Shown here: positions 45,001-55,555 of the stretch, in pieces
How positions within the stretch are numbered: position 1 is the first letter of the stretch
Layout of the letters: each line of letters begins with the position of its first letter
From: Candidatus Nanoarchaeia archaeon
Lineage (GTDB): Archaea > Nanobdellota > Nanobdellia > Woesearchaeales > WJIZ01
Direction of reading: 5' to 3'
Assembly: GCA_028279765.1 (NCBI GenBank)
Contig: JANQND010000017.1
Coordinates: forward strand, 62,001-126,000
DNA length: 64,000 bases
The notes under the pieces: model-generated
What the model was told of the DNA's origin: nothing
Seen by the model: the letters and a program-made list of their open reading frames with translations, nothing else
Database searches by the model: none
Program-made: the position numbers and the translations under genes

Positions 45001-48000
45001 ATGAAAGAAATTATTCCTCTTAAAATGTTACCTCTGCTTTGTACCCGTTTGGCTGAAAGGAGATCTCCTTTCTTCTTATGGGTACTGCTGATTTTTTTTC
45101 TTCTACCGGGATCTTTTGCGAGCCCGGGGGGAATCAGCCAAAACCTTACCCTGTGGCTTAATGCAAAGAATACTTCAACCCTGTATCAGGATTCCTGCGG
45201 AGGAACTCCCTCTACTTCAGATGGTGATCGAATCGGCTGCTGGCAGGATTCGTCCGGCAATAGCCGTGATTTTACTGCATCAGGAAATATACGGCCAACA
45301 TTGAAGACAAGCGCACGAACGATTAATTTCAACCCCTCTCTTCTTTTCGACGGAACTGAAGACTATCTGGATGATGCTGATGGGGAGGATTATATTAATG
45401 GCATTAATGAATTTAGTACCTTTGTTGTGGTAGATTCTGATGTTGCAGCAGGTGATAGGTATATCTTTAATAGCGAGAATGATGTAGGCAATAGGGAAGC
45501 CCCCTGGGGGCTTCGATTTGATGATGCCGGGGTCTTATCAGGGCAAGATGATACATTTAAAACAGGCATTAATACGGGGAGTCCTACGCTTTATGAAGGC
45601 AATGAGAGTGGCATTACCAGTGCAAATCCGCTGCTTGCAAGCGTTCACTGGGCAAGTGGGGAAGTGCCGACGCTGTATGTTGATGGGCGTAATATTGCCC
45701 TCCATTCCTTGACTACAAAAAGCGGCAACCTGAGCGGGGCAGATTATGCACGTATTGGCCATCAGGCAGGGCACAGTTATTGGGATGGGACCATTGCTGA
45801 ACTTGTTTTTTATCATGAGCGCCTTAGTACGCTGCAGCAACAGAAAGTTGAGTCGTATTTGGCTATCAAGTACGGCATCACGCTGGAGAACACGACGGAT
45901 TATATTGATTCGTCACAGACTGTTTTCTGGAGCGCTGCAAGCCATACGTCCTACAGTCATGATATTGCAGGGATTGCTAAAGACAACGCTTCAAACCTGG
46001 ATCAAAATAAGTCCATATCGTCAAACCCGGACGCTGTGGTGACTATTAGCGCTGAAGAAGTGCTTGATGATAGCGAGGCATTGATGTGGGGAAATAATAA
46101 TGCTACAAATACCTGGACCAGCGATGGCGCTCCCAGCGGTTATAAGATCCTTTCAAGAGTGTGGGAGACACAGGAAACAGGAGAGGCAGGAAATATTACT
46201 CTTTTTGTTGCTGTAGAAAATACAAATTATGATATTCCTTCTTTATCGTATGGGTCTTCTTTTTATCTTATTTATGATACGGATAATGATAATTCGCTCA
46301 GTGATGAGGAGCCCATTGTCCTGTATGACGATGGGAGTCATGGTGACGAGACAAGCTCCGATAATGTGTGGAGCATACATGCAACTAACCTGGGAAATAA
46401 TACCCTGTTTAGCTTTGCAACGCAGGTGACTCCCTATCCGGGAGGAGTGGATGGCGTGCAGCTTTGGCTTAAAGGAAACGCGGGAGTGAACCATAGTTCG
46501 GGTAATGTTACCAGTTGGGAGGATCAAGCCGGATCAAATACTATGACTTCCTTTGACAATCCACAGACAAACCAGACGGAAATTAATTTTAATAATGTGG
46601 TTGAGCTGGACGGTACGGATGATTACTTTGATGGCGGGACTATTATCGGTATGCGGGAAGTGTTTTTAGTGTCTGACGCAGACAATGACGGACCCCTGCT
46701 AACAGTGAATGAGTCTATCCCAAGCAGTACCCAACAGTATTGGCTGAGAGTGATCAGCGATAAGGCGTATATGGGTGATAGCGATCCTGATTATATCCAT
46801 AGTGATAGTTCTATTCCACAGAGTATGGTGATCTATAATCATGAGATGGTTGGAGGGTCAGCAGGAACTGATAGCAGGATCGTTCTTAATGGGGAAAACC
46901 AGAGCGTGACCTCCATCAGTTCCAACGACCCGCTCAATTCTTTTTCTAATCGCCCCCGAATTGGTAAAAGCACTGATCCGAGTTTTACGACAGAGTTTCA
47001 AGGGCTTATTGGAGAGATTGTAGTGTATAATAGGTCATTAAATGATACAGAAAGAAATAAAGTGCACTCGTATCTTGCTGTTAAGTATGGCATTACTCTG
47101 CATAATTCTCTGGATTATATTGATTCTTTAGAGAACGTGATATTTGCCAGCACTACGACGCATGAAAATTATACGAATAATATCGCAGGCATTGGCAAGG
47201 ATGATGGCTCTTTGCTCAACCAAACCGAATCGAAATCTGTTCATTCTGAAAGTATTGTCCATATTAATGATTCGACTGGTTTACAACACTCGGAGTTCTT
47301 ATTATGGGGGCATGATAACGGATCACTGAGTACGACAGCCACGAATACTCCTATGGGAAAGGATGTACTGCAAAGAACATGGAGAGTAGACCAAACAGGA
47401 GATGTAGGAACAGTAGATCTCATGATGAACATTTCCTCTATGACCCTGCTTTCTACTAATCATAGTCATTTGTTCTTATTGAAAAATACCAATTCTAGCT
47501 TCACAGATATTGTTGGCAGTAAGGCAAACAGCAGCAACGGCAGCATTGTTGCCTTTCCGGATGTTGATTTTGGCAGCAATGATTTTTTTACTCTTGCGGT
47601 AACTGATGTGGTGTATCCGAGCATTTCCTTTACTACCCCTACACAGCCTAATGGTACTGTCCTCATAAGAGATTATATTGAACTCAATGTGAGTATTGTA
47701 GAGAATCATCTGGCGAACCTAACGTACAGGCTTTATAATACTACTTTTCAGTTAGTTAATGAAACCGTGCTTGCCTCTGCCAGCACTATCAATTTTACCG
47801 GGCTTGCCAGAGGAAATTATTATTATAACGCGACGGCGTGCGATCAAAATAACCAGTGCAATACCACAGAAACAAGAATAATTGAATTAGACCAGGTTCC
47901 CCAGGTAACTGATATCTATCCGTCCGGACATATCTTTAATACGAGTATTAACATTACTGTAAATGCTTCGGTATCTGATAACAGCGTGCATACTGTTCTT

Positions 48001-51000
48001 GCAAACATTAGCTATCCTAATAGCACTACCGAGCTGCTCACCTTAAGCCTGAGCGGAATCGTGTACAGCGCTAATTTCACTATACCTTCCTTTGCAGGAG
48101 TCTATAATGTAACTATCATTGCAAATGACACAAATGGAAATATCAATAATTCTGAGCAAGCGGTTTTCCTTGTCCAGTTGGTAAATCCAAATGACATTAA
48201 TACAATATTAGCATGGTATGATGGGGCTGATAACGCGACCCTTTTCACCGATAGCAGTTGCCAAACAAAAGTAAGTTCAGATAATCAGGAGGTATTATGC
48301 TGGGAGAATAAGGCAGAAGGCAGTAATGCTACTGTTGTCTCAGGCAAGAGCGGGGCGCGGTACCGGTCCATACCAACGGAGAAAATCAGCAGCCAGACAA
48401 CGCTTCGGTTCAATAAGAGCAATGAAACGGTCTACGGAACAGGGGTAGACATCAGGGCGAATACAAGTGAGGACATAACGCTCTTTGCCGTGTACCGGCC
48501 GAGAACAACAAATACCAGTGATCAAGGGCAGGCATTGTGGGGAAATGATGATGGATCATGGGATCGGTTTTATTATAGCTTGTTTACCGAGAGCGGCAGC
48601 CTTGGCACTGACGGTATTGATGATGGGTTGATAAGCCTTGGCGGAGCATCCCAGGGACTGTCTATTGATGGTGCGGGGATTGTGGATACGGTTTTCCTGC
48701 TTACTGCGGTATATGACGGAAATGTTTCGAGCGGTACGAATTCCGGGCCGGTAAATGCCTCTCAGATTTATTTTGATGGAAACCTCAAAACGATATTTAC
48801 TGATGAATCGCATGCTACTGCTGCTCAAACCCAGTTATTTCTGGGGCGCGACGGTGATAATGGCCATTATGACGGAGACCTTGCTGAGGTTATTGTGTAT
48901 GATAGAGTGTTAACTCTTTGCCAGATTGAACTGGTCAATAATTATCTTGGAGAAAAATACGGGAAAGATTTTAGCGGGATAGGGAATAATTATGGCTTTT
49001 CTTCTCCTCATAATCACAGTATTAATGGCATTAGTGAATATGTCGGAAATTGCAGCGTTAGTACCGAGGTAACGTCAGCCCAGTCGTCTATTGCAACTAT
49101 TTCTAACCCGAGCTCGCTTGATGTCAATGATTCGTTGACCTTTGCACATAATAACGGCGGCTTTTTATTGATAGCAGACGTTCCTGATAACTATACCAGG
49201 AGGCTTACCCAGTCCTGGAGAGTGGATGTTGATAATACGCCAGGCAATGTTTCTGTATCATTTGACTTATCAACCACCGGTATCAATGTAAGTGCTGTGG
49301 ATTTTGCGCTGCTTATTGATTCAGATACTTCATTTAATGATTCAACAGTATATACCACTGGCTTTTCTCTGAGCGGGAGTGTTGTTACTTTTACGGAAGT
49401 GAATTTTTCTAATGGCGATTATTTTACCCTAGCTGTTAATGAGCCATTCCCCAGTATTTTCTTTGTTACACCAACACTGAGCAATGGAACCTCTCATCCG
49501 CAAAATAATATGACGATTAACGTAAGCTCAGCATCAATAGGTTCCGATCATTATACGTTTGTTAACTTTGATGATACGCTTACGCTGTGGCTGCGCTTTG
49601 ATGATGTGAACGCAAGCGGTGATCCCGTTGACCTGAGTAAAAATGCTATGAATGGCAGTTTGCAAAGTGGAGCTGCTATTAATATAACAGGAAAGTTCGG
49701 GGATGCGCTTCACCTTGACGGTACCGATGATTACGTTGATCTTGCCGATATGTCCTCTGATTTTAGCAGTGGCTTGACTATCTGTGCATGGACATACTTT
49801 GATTCTTTTACCGCATCCTGGCCGAGAATAGTTGATTTTGGCCAGGGACAGGCTGATGATAATATTTTATTTGCAAGGCATGGCACCACAAGCGATCTTA
49901 CCTTCGAGGTGTATAGTGGAGGTTCGGGTGGGGGACAGGTTACCGCTACAGGGGTTTTGTCTACCGGTGCCTGGCAGCATTTATGCGCAGCAGAAGATTC
50001 ATCAGGCAGTGTGCGGCTCTATGTTGATTCCGTTAATGTCGTGAATGGGAGTACCGCTGTTCCTGTAAGCCTTACCAGAACAAATAATTATATTGGGAGG
50101 AGCAATTGGGGTTCAGATGGCTATTTTGATGGAGCAATAGATGATCTTTTCGTTTTTAATAGATCTTTGAATTATAGTGAAGTCCTGAGCTTATACAATG
50201 CTTCAAAGATCCAGTATGAAAACACATTTAGTGGCCTTAGTGAAGGAAACCATTCCTTTATTGGATATGCGGTCTCTGAGACCGGGCAGAAAAATCAGAC
50301 AGAACTTCGGACGGTAACTATTGATGCAACGGCTCCTAGCATATCGTATGCAGGGGGAACCGCTAAAAATAATTCGGTTGTTTTGGTTGATTTCGTGTTT
50401 GTTAACGTGTCAATAAGCGATAACAACCCTCAAAATACAACGTTCAGGCTGTATAACTCATCCTTTGATTTAATGAATACTTCTGCGTTTAGCAGCGTTG
50501 TTACTTCTCTTAATTTTACTTCCCTCTCTGATGGGGTATATTATTATAATGTGACGGTGTTTGATAGTGCTGGGAATTCTGATACGGCAGAGACGAGAAA
50601 GATTACCGTTGATACTACTCCTCCCTCAATCTTCTTTAACAACCCTCCTACTCCTAACAACGAGAGTTATGTTTCGGATAATTATTTTCAGGTAAGCATT
50701 AACTCCAGTGATGATGATACTTCCCATCATTATACTTTCCTTGATTTTGAGAGTTCATTAGTGTTCTGGATGAGGATGGATGATGTGAATGCAAGCGGCC
50801 ACCCCACAGATATATCAGGATATGGAAACAACGGAACGCTTATCAATAATCCTGTGATTAACAGTTCAGGGGTGTTTGGTGACGGAATTCATTTTGATGG
50901 GGTTGATGATTTTATTAATGTTTCAGACGATCCCAGCCTTAAACTGGGCATAGGAGAATTCACTCTTGCTGCATGGTTTAACCTTCGAGGATATAAAAAT

Positions 51001-54000
51001 GATGACCAGCAAATCCTGGTCAAGAGAGTTAGCGGCGGCGGAGATTACGAGATCCAAATAGAGGAAACTAAGAGAATCAAGGCTTATCTGGGTAATGGTT
51101 CTTCTTCTTCTATAGATAGTAGTTTTAATGTGTCACTTAACCGGTGGTATCATACAGTTGTTACCCGCAGAAATGGCACGTTCTTCTTATATGTTGATGG
51201 TGTTTTAGAAAACCAGAGTGCGTTTTCAGGCAATGTTTCCTCTACTGCTCCTCTTCAGATAGGCAATGACCCTGCCAAACCAACTGAGTTCTTTAATGGC
51301 AGTATTGATGAGGTACTTATTTTTAATAGGTCATTCAACGCAAATGAGGTGTTTGCATTGTATAATGCAACTGCAACCCAATATCAAAATAATTTTACGT
51401 CGCTTCCAGAAGGAGATGTTTCGTTTACTGGGCATACGGTAAGCTCTCATGGTGATAAAAATCAGACAGAACTTCGGACGGTAACCATTGATACTCTTCC
51501 TCCTGCGATTTCCTATACGGGCGGAACGCTTGCTAATAATTCATTCGTGAATCAAAACTTTGTTTATGTTAATGTAAGTGTTATGGAGATCAATGAGAAG
51601 AATATTACTTTCAGGCTGTTTAACTCCTCTTTTGGCTCGTTAAATGAGACATTATATACTACCGCTCAGCGAGAGATTAATTTTACCAGTCTTACTGATG
51701 GTGTGTATTATTATAATGTGACAGTCTTTGATCTTGCCGGAAATAGTAACACGACAGAGACAAGGGCGATAACACTTGATACCATGGCTCCTGCAGTTTC
51801 GATAGTGTCACCACAGGAAACTACCAACCCTATCGAGTCAAGTATTACCATCTCTGCTAATGTGACTGATGCTGTTAGTGTTGATAGTGTTCTTGCTAAT
51901 GTATCCTACCCTAACGGTACTATAGATCAGCTTACTCTTAGCCTGGCTAGCGGGAATATCTATAGCACAAGCTATGCGGTGCCTTCCCTTACCGGAGCCT
52001 ATATTATTACCTTTATTGCGAATGACACCATGGGAAACATAAACGCTTCTGAGGTAGCTAATTTTACGGCGCGTAATCAGTCGGTGCCTTCCATCTTCTT
52101 TATCACGCCGCCAACTCCAGTAAGCGGAGAGAACCTATCAGAAGATTATTTCTTTATCAGCATAAACTCCAGTGATACCGATACGAATGATCATTATACG
52201 TTTGTTGACTTTGACGATACCCTTACCTTGTGGATGCGTTTTGATGATGTGAATGCAAGCGGCGACCCGGTCGATATCTCCGGCAGAGGAAATAACGGTT
52301 CTCTTATCGGGAACGCTCTGATTAACAGCACGGGTAGGTTTGGGAATGCTGCTCATTTTGATGGGGATGGGGATTTTGTTGATTTGCCTGCCTCCAACGT
52401 GTTAATCCCTAATGGTAATGTCTCGTGGACCATGAGTACCTGGTTTAATGCCAAAAACATTGGCAGTTCAGATTTTAGTAATAGGATAATAACCGTAAGA
52501 AACGCTGCTACGCTTTCTGCGATTTCTTTTACGCTTGGAGGCAGTAACAAGCTGCAGTTTTTCTATAGAGACGGAGGAGGAACAGGTACAACCATCGATG
52601 TCAGGACTATTTCAACAAATGCGTGGTATCATTATGCTGTCTCCTATAACGGGTCTGAATTCCTCCTCTATGTAAATGGGGTGTTGAACCATACTATCTC
52701 AGACAGCATGGCTCAGACTTCCAGTCATACCGCACGGATCGGGGCAAATCCTGCCGGGAGCTCGGAGTTCTTTAACGGGTCTATTGATGAGATGCTTCTT
52801 TTTGACCGCTCCCTTTCTTCCGGGGAAATCCTTTCCTTATATAATGCGACTGCCACCCAGTATGGAAATAATTTTACGTCGCTTTCAGAGGGAAATCATT
52901 CGTTTATAGGCTATGCAGTTTCAACAAACGGCAATAAAAACCAGACAGAACTTCGGACCGTAACTATTGATACGACTCCTCCTCAAATTTCCTATGCTGG
53001 CGGAACGCTTGCGAATAACTCGTTTGTGGATGCTGATTATGTGTTTGTTAATGTATCGGTTGCCGATGCTCATCTTCAAAATACTACGTTTAAGCTATAT
53101 AATTCATCCTTTGGTTTAATTAATACTTCTTCGTTTGGCACGGTTGTTACGTCTCTTAACTTTACCTCTCTTGCTAATGGTGTGTATTATTACAACGTTA
53201 CCGTGTTTGATAGTGCAGGAAACAGTAATGCCACAGAGACGAGAAAAATTACTCTTGATAGTATTGGCCCAAGTATTGTCTCTCTTAGTACAAGCCCCTC
53301 AACGAGCTTTAATCTCACTGCTCTCTTTGAAATTAGTGCAAATGTTACTGATGCCCATGGCGTAAGTGTAGTGCTTGCAAATATTACTCTCCCTAACGGA
53401 AGTGTTAACCAGATTACCTTATCGAAATCTACGGGCAATCATTATAATAACAGCTTTACTGCACAGGGGATTTTCGGAACTCATACTGTCCGTATTATTG
53501 CTAATGATACTGTGGGTAATGTGAATAGTAGCGAGACGACAACCTTTGAAGTACAGAATGATGTTCCTGACCCATCTGGTGTTTCTCTTAACGGAGGAAC
53601 AGATATTACTGTTTCTTCAGGAGCAAATACTACTGTTATTGGAACCGCAACGATCTCTGATCTGAATGGATACACCGATATTTCCAGCGTCACGGGATAC
53701 TTGTTCTTTACCGATGCAGGAGTAGGCATTGCGGATAATAATAGCAAGCATTATACCAGTGGCTGTGCGAGCAATAGTGACGGAAGCGGCAATACTGTCA
53801 GCTATAATTGCAGCTTTAATGTGTCCCATTATGCTATCCCTACCGATGCCGGCTCTAACCAGTCTGCTTCTAACTGGACCTTCAGGATTGCACCCCTTGA
53901 TTCTCAGGGGACAGGGACTAATGGATCAGCAGTAGTTGACCTGAATACTCTGGCTGCGTTTACTATCAGCCCTACAGTAGTGAATTTCGGAGAACTAGGC

Positions 54001-54342
54001 CTGGGAGCGAATACTACTAATCTCAATCAGCAGGTAAACGTGACTAACCTTGGAAATGTGGGGCTGGATATTCTTCTCTCCGGGACGAACCTGTCCTGCA
54101 ACGTCAGCTCAATATCGGTGAGTTTTCTGGAATATAATAGTACTCCATTCAGCTATGGCTCAGGGACAGACTTGCTGGAATCTGATGTAGAGCTTGACCT
54201 GGACAGTTCTGCCGGGACAGAGCAGGAACCTGAGCCGCTGCAAACTACTTATTACGGACTGGGGATTCCTGCTATCGCAGTTGGAGGGTCCTGCAATGGG
54301 TCTATTATTATTAGCGGGCAGTCCGATCCACATAATGATTAA
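45001..54342 (+). CDS. Giant secreted LamG/Ig-like repeat protein (3113 aa), putative adhesin
   Basis: Signal peptide; repeated LamG modules (LWLRFDDVNASGDPVD...FGDALHLDGTDDYVD...SIDEVLIFNRS), Ig-like repeats (YYYNVTVFDSAGNS), YLAIKYGITL modules; many N-x-S/T sequons. Confidence 0.88.
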   Translation: MKEIIPLKMLPLLCTRLAERRSPFFLWVLLIFFLLPGSFASPGGISQNLTLWLNAKNTSTLYQDSCGGTPSTSDGDRIGCWQDSSGNSRDFTASGNIRPTLKTSARTINFNPSLLFDGTEDYLDDADGEDYINGINEFSTFVVVDSDVAAGDRYIFNSENDVGNREAPWGLRFDDAGVLSGQDDTFKTGINTGSPTLYEGNESGITSANPLLASVHWASGEVPTLYVDGRNIALHSLTTKSGNLSGADYARIGHQAGHSYWDGTIAELVFYHERLSTLQQQKVESYLAIKYGITLENTTDYIDSSQTVFWSAASHTSYSHDIAGIAKDNASNLDQNKSISSNPDAVVTISAEEVLDDSEALMWGNNNATNTWTSDGAPSGYKILSRVWETQETGEAGNITLFVAVENTNYDIPSLSYGSSFYLIYDTDNDNSLSDEEPIVLYDDGSHGDETSSDNVWSIHATNLGNNTLFSFATQVTPYPGGVDGVQLWLKGNAGVNHSSGNVTSWEDQAGSNTMTSFDNPQTNQTEINFNNVVELDGTDDYFDGGTIIGMREVFLVSDADNDGPLLTVNESIPSSTQQYWLRVISDKAYMGDSDPDYIHSDSSIPQSMVIYNHEMVGGSAGTDSRIVLNGENQSVTSISSNDPLNSFSNRPRIGKSTDPSFTTEFQGLIGEIVVYNRSLNDTERNKVHSYLAVKYGITLHNSLDYIDSLENVIFASTTTHENYTNNIAGIGKDDGSLLNQTESKSVHSESIVHINDSTGLQHSEFLLWGHDNGSLSTTATNTPMGKDVLQRTWRVDQTGDVGTVDLMMNISSMTLLSTNHSHLFLLKNTNSSFTDIVGSKANSSNGSIVAFPDVDFGSNDFFTLAVTDVVYPSISFTTPTQPNGTVLIRDYIELNVSIVENHLANLTYRLYNTTFQLVNETVLASASTINFTGLARGNYYYNATACDQNNQCNTTETRIIELDQVPQVTDIYPSGHIFNTSINITVNASVSDNSVHTVLANISYPNSTTELLTLSLSGIVYSANFTIPSFAGVYNVTIIANDTNGNINNSEQAVFLVQLVNPNDINTILAWYDGADNATLFTDSSCQTKVSSDNQEVLCWENKAEGSNATVVSGKSGARYRSIPTEKISSQTTLRFNKSNETVYGTGVDIRANTSEDITLFAVYRPRTTNTSDQGQALWGNDDGSWDRFYYSLFTESGSLGTDGIDDGLISLGGASQGLSIDGAGIVDTVFLLTAVYDGNVSSGTNSGPVNASQIYFDGNLKTIFTDESHATAAQTQLFLGRDGDNGHYDGDLAEVIVYDRVLTLCQIELVNNYLGEKYGKDFSGIGNNYGFSSPHNHSINGISEYVGNCSVSTEVTSAQSSIATISNPSSLDVNDSLTFAHNNGGFLLIADVPDNYTRRLTQSWRVDVDNTPGNVSVSFDLSTTGINVSAVDFALLIDSDTSFNDSTVYTTGFSLSGSVVTFTEVNFSNGDYFTLAVNEPFPSIFFVTPTLSNGTSHPQNNMTINVSSASIGSDHYTFVNFDDTLTLWLRFDDVNASGDPVDLSKNAMNGSLQSGAAINITGKFGDALHLDGTDDYVDLADMSSDFSSGLTICAWTYFDSFTASWPRIVDFGQGQADDNILFARHGTTSDLTFEVYSGGSGGGQVTATGVLSTGAWQHLCAAEDSSGSVRLYVDSVNVVNGSTAVPVSLTRTNNYIGRSNWGSDGYFDGAIDDLFVFNRSLNYSEVLSLYNASKIQYENTFSGLSEGNHSFIGYAVSETGQKNQTELRTVTIDATAPSISYAGGTAKNNSVVLVDFVFVNVSISDNNPQNTTFRLYNSSFDLMNTSAFSSVVTSLNFTSLSDGVYYYNVTVFDSAGNSDTAETRKITVDTTPPSIFFNNPPTPNNESYVSDNYFQVSINSSDDDTSHHYTFLDFESSLVFWMRMDDVNASGHPTDISGYGNNGTLINNPVINSSGVFGDGIHFDGVDDFINVSDDPSLKLGIGEFTLAAWFNLRGYKNDDQQILVKRVSGGGDYEIQIEETKRIKAYLGNGSSSSIDSSFNVSLNRWYHTVVTRRNGTFFLYVDGVLENQSAFSGNVSSTAPLQIGNDPAKPTEFFNGSIDEVLIFNRSFNANEVFALYNATATQYQNNFTSLPEGDVSFTGHTVSSHGDKNQTELRTVTIDTLPPAISYTGGTLANNSFVNQNFVYVNVSVMEINEKNITFRLFNSSFGSLNETLYTTAQREINFTSLTDGVYYYNVTVFDLAGNSNTTETRAITLDTMAPAVSIVSPQETTNPIESSITISANVTDAVSVDSVLANVSYPNGTIDQLTLSLASGNIYSTSYAVPSLTGAYIITFIANDTMGNINASEVANFTARNQSVPSIFFITPPTPVSGENLSEDYFFISINSSDTDTNDHYTFVDFDDTLTLWMRFDDVNASGDPVDISGRGNNGSLIGNALINSTGRFGNAAHFDGDGDFVDLPASNVLIPNGNVSWTMSTWFNAKNIGSSDFSNRIITVRNAATLSAISFTLGGSNKLQFFYRDGGGTGTTIDVRTISTNAWYHYAVSYNGSEFLLYVNGVLNHTISDSMAQTSSHTARIGANPAGSSEFFNGSIDEMLLFDRSLSSGEILSLYNATATQYGNNFTSLSEGNHSFIGYAVSTNGNKNQTELRTVTIDTTPPQISYAGGTLANNSFVDADYVFVNVSVADAHLQNTTFKLYNSSFGLINTSSFGTVVTSLNFTSLANGVYYYNVTVFDSAGNSNATETRKITLDSIGPSIVSLSTSPSTSFNLTALFEISANVTDAHGVSVVLANITLPNGSVNQITLSKSTGNHYNNSFTAQGIFGTHTVRIIANDTVGNVNSSETTTFEVQNDVPDPSGVSLNGGTDITVSSGANTTVIGTATISDLNGYTDISSVTGYLFFTDAGVGIADNNSKHYTSGCASNSDGSGNTVSYNCSFNVSHYAIPTDAGSNQSASNWTFRIAPLDSQGTGTNGSAVVDLNTLAAFTISPTVVNFGELGLGANTTNLNQQVNVTNLGNVGLDILLSGTNLSCNVSSISVSFLEYNSTPFSYGSGTDLLESDVELDLDSSAGTEQEPEPLQTTYYGLGIPAIAVGGSCNGSIIISGQSDPHND

Positions 54343-54359
54343 ATGATAACTATCATTTA
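54340..54359 (+). terminator. Hairpin TAAATGATA-ac-TATCATTTA after giant gene
   Basis: Perfect 9-bp inverted repeat overlapping the stop codon region. Confidence 0.35.
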
Positions 54360-54423
54360 GCTTTACCTATTTGAAGGGGATTTCAAGAATGAACTTAGGA
54401 TCCAGGAATTTTTGAAATAAAGA

Positions 54424-54952
54424 TTACACATCTTCCGGAGGCTGCACATTATAGAATTGAGATAAAAACCGGATGATGGAAACCATAACGGTTGAGCCTG
54501 TTTTTTCTTTTCCTACTATTTTTCCCTGCTTATCAAACGTAATAATCCTTGTGGCAATTACTTCATCATCTTTATAGAATGTGCTTGTCTCTTTTGAAAT
54601 GACCCATTCATACCCATAGATGTTATCCCGCTTTTTTTTTCTGAAGTTTGGGAAAAAATTCATATTCTGAGACACCCCTATATCCTCTGATAAAATAATC
54701 CTCCACTTTAAACGCTCGCTCAAATTCGTCATAGTGAATTTCATAATATATCCCTTTTTTGTCTGTGTCCGCTTCAACCCATGGTTCAGCAGTTGGTGTG
54801 TCATCAGGGGGAAGCTCTGGTGGGAATAACTCCTCATTGCCGTAATCCTGATCGTCAATAAATTGATGTTTGTCTTCTGAAGATGGCTCTTGTGCAAAAG
54901 CGGGCAATAGGAAAAGAAGCAGGAGAAGTGAGACTGCGTATGGTCTTTTCAT
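54424..54952 (-). CDS. Secreted protein, interrupted by apparent frameshift at poly-A (T9 on plus strand, 54632-54640)
   Basis: MKRPYAVSLLLLLFLLPAFAQEPSSE...SEYEFFPKLQKKK | RDNIYGYEWVISKETSTFYKDDEVIATRIITFDKQGKIVGK...; two overlapping ORFs join if the tract were A8. Confidence 0.6.
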
Positions 54953-54984
54953 TTTATTTCATTTCTTTTGCAGTACTGTTGTCG

Positions 54985-55311
54985 TCATGAAAAAAGCAGA
55001 GCAATATCAGCAGCAATAATTTCCACCAAAAAAGTCAACAATGGAAAGAGAGCAGAAGCGATAGCCGGCCAATACTGTTTCTGTTTAAGGAAAAGCCAGC
55101 TTAACCCTATTGAAATCAAAAGAATGAAAGGGAACGCCATGAGGTTATAATACAACACCTGCTGTGCGATAAGATTCTTAGTGGGAAACCCAACCAGACC
55201 TTCTGAGGCAAAAACTACCAGCAGTATGCTTGGAAAAAAGAAAACAGCCCAGCTAATGGTAAGTACTATAATGATCTTTCTCATTACATTATGGAGGGCA
55301 TCTTTTTCCAT
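54985..55311 (-). CDS. Predicted multi-TM membrane protein
   Basis: 108-aa ORF with three to four hydrophobic helices. Confidence 0.6.
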   Translation of the reverse strand: MEKDALHNVMRKIIIVLTISWAVFFFPSILLVVFASEGLVGFPTKNLIAQQVLYYNLMAFPFILLISIGLSWLFLKQKQYWPAIASALFPLLTFLVEIIAADIALLFS

Positions 55312-55555
55312 CTTTGTAACACATGCTTATTTAAATCAGATTTATAAAGCTATTGAAATATGTTCGATACTCTTTACTAAGGTTCTGGTTGTGCATGCAA
55401 TTGCCATTATAGTAACAGTTGGTGCTGTAACCGTAACTGACTACCATCATAGCATACTTCACCGCAATTTACATCGAGTCACGAAAAAGAATAAGTGAAG
55501 ATCAAGATAGAAACAAAGATATTGTTTCTTCGGACTTATGATTGATACATTTAAA

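Noticed and set aside
49440-53260. Regular repeats considered as CRISPR or satellite
   Set aside because: Repeats are in-frame protein domain repeats about 1.2-1.5 kb apart, not short regularly spaced repeats with unique spacers.
45116-53935. Many short ORFs on both strands within the giant gene
   Set aside because: Spurious ORFs in a 9.3-kb coding gene; no recognisable domains.
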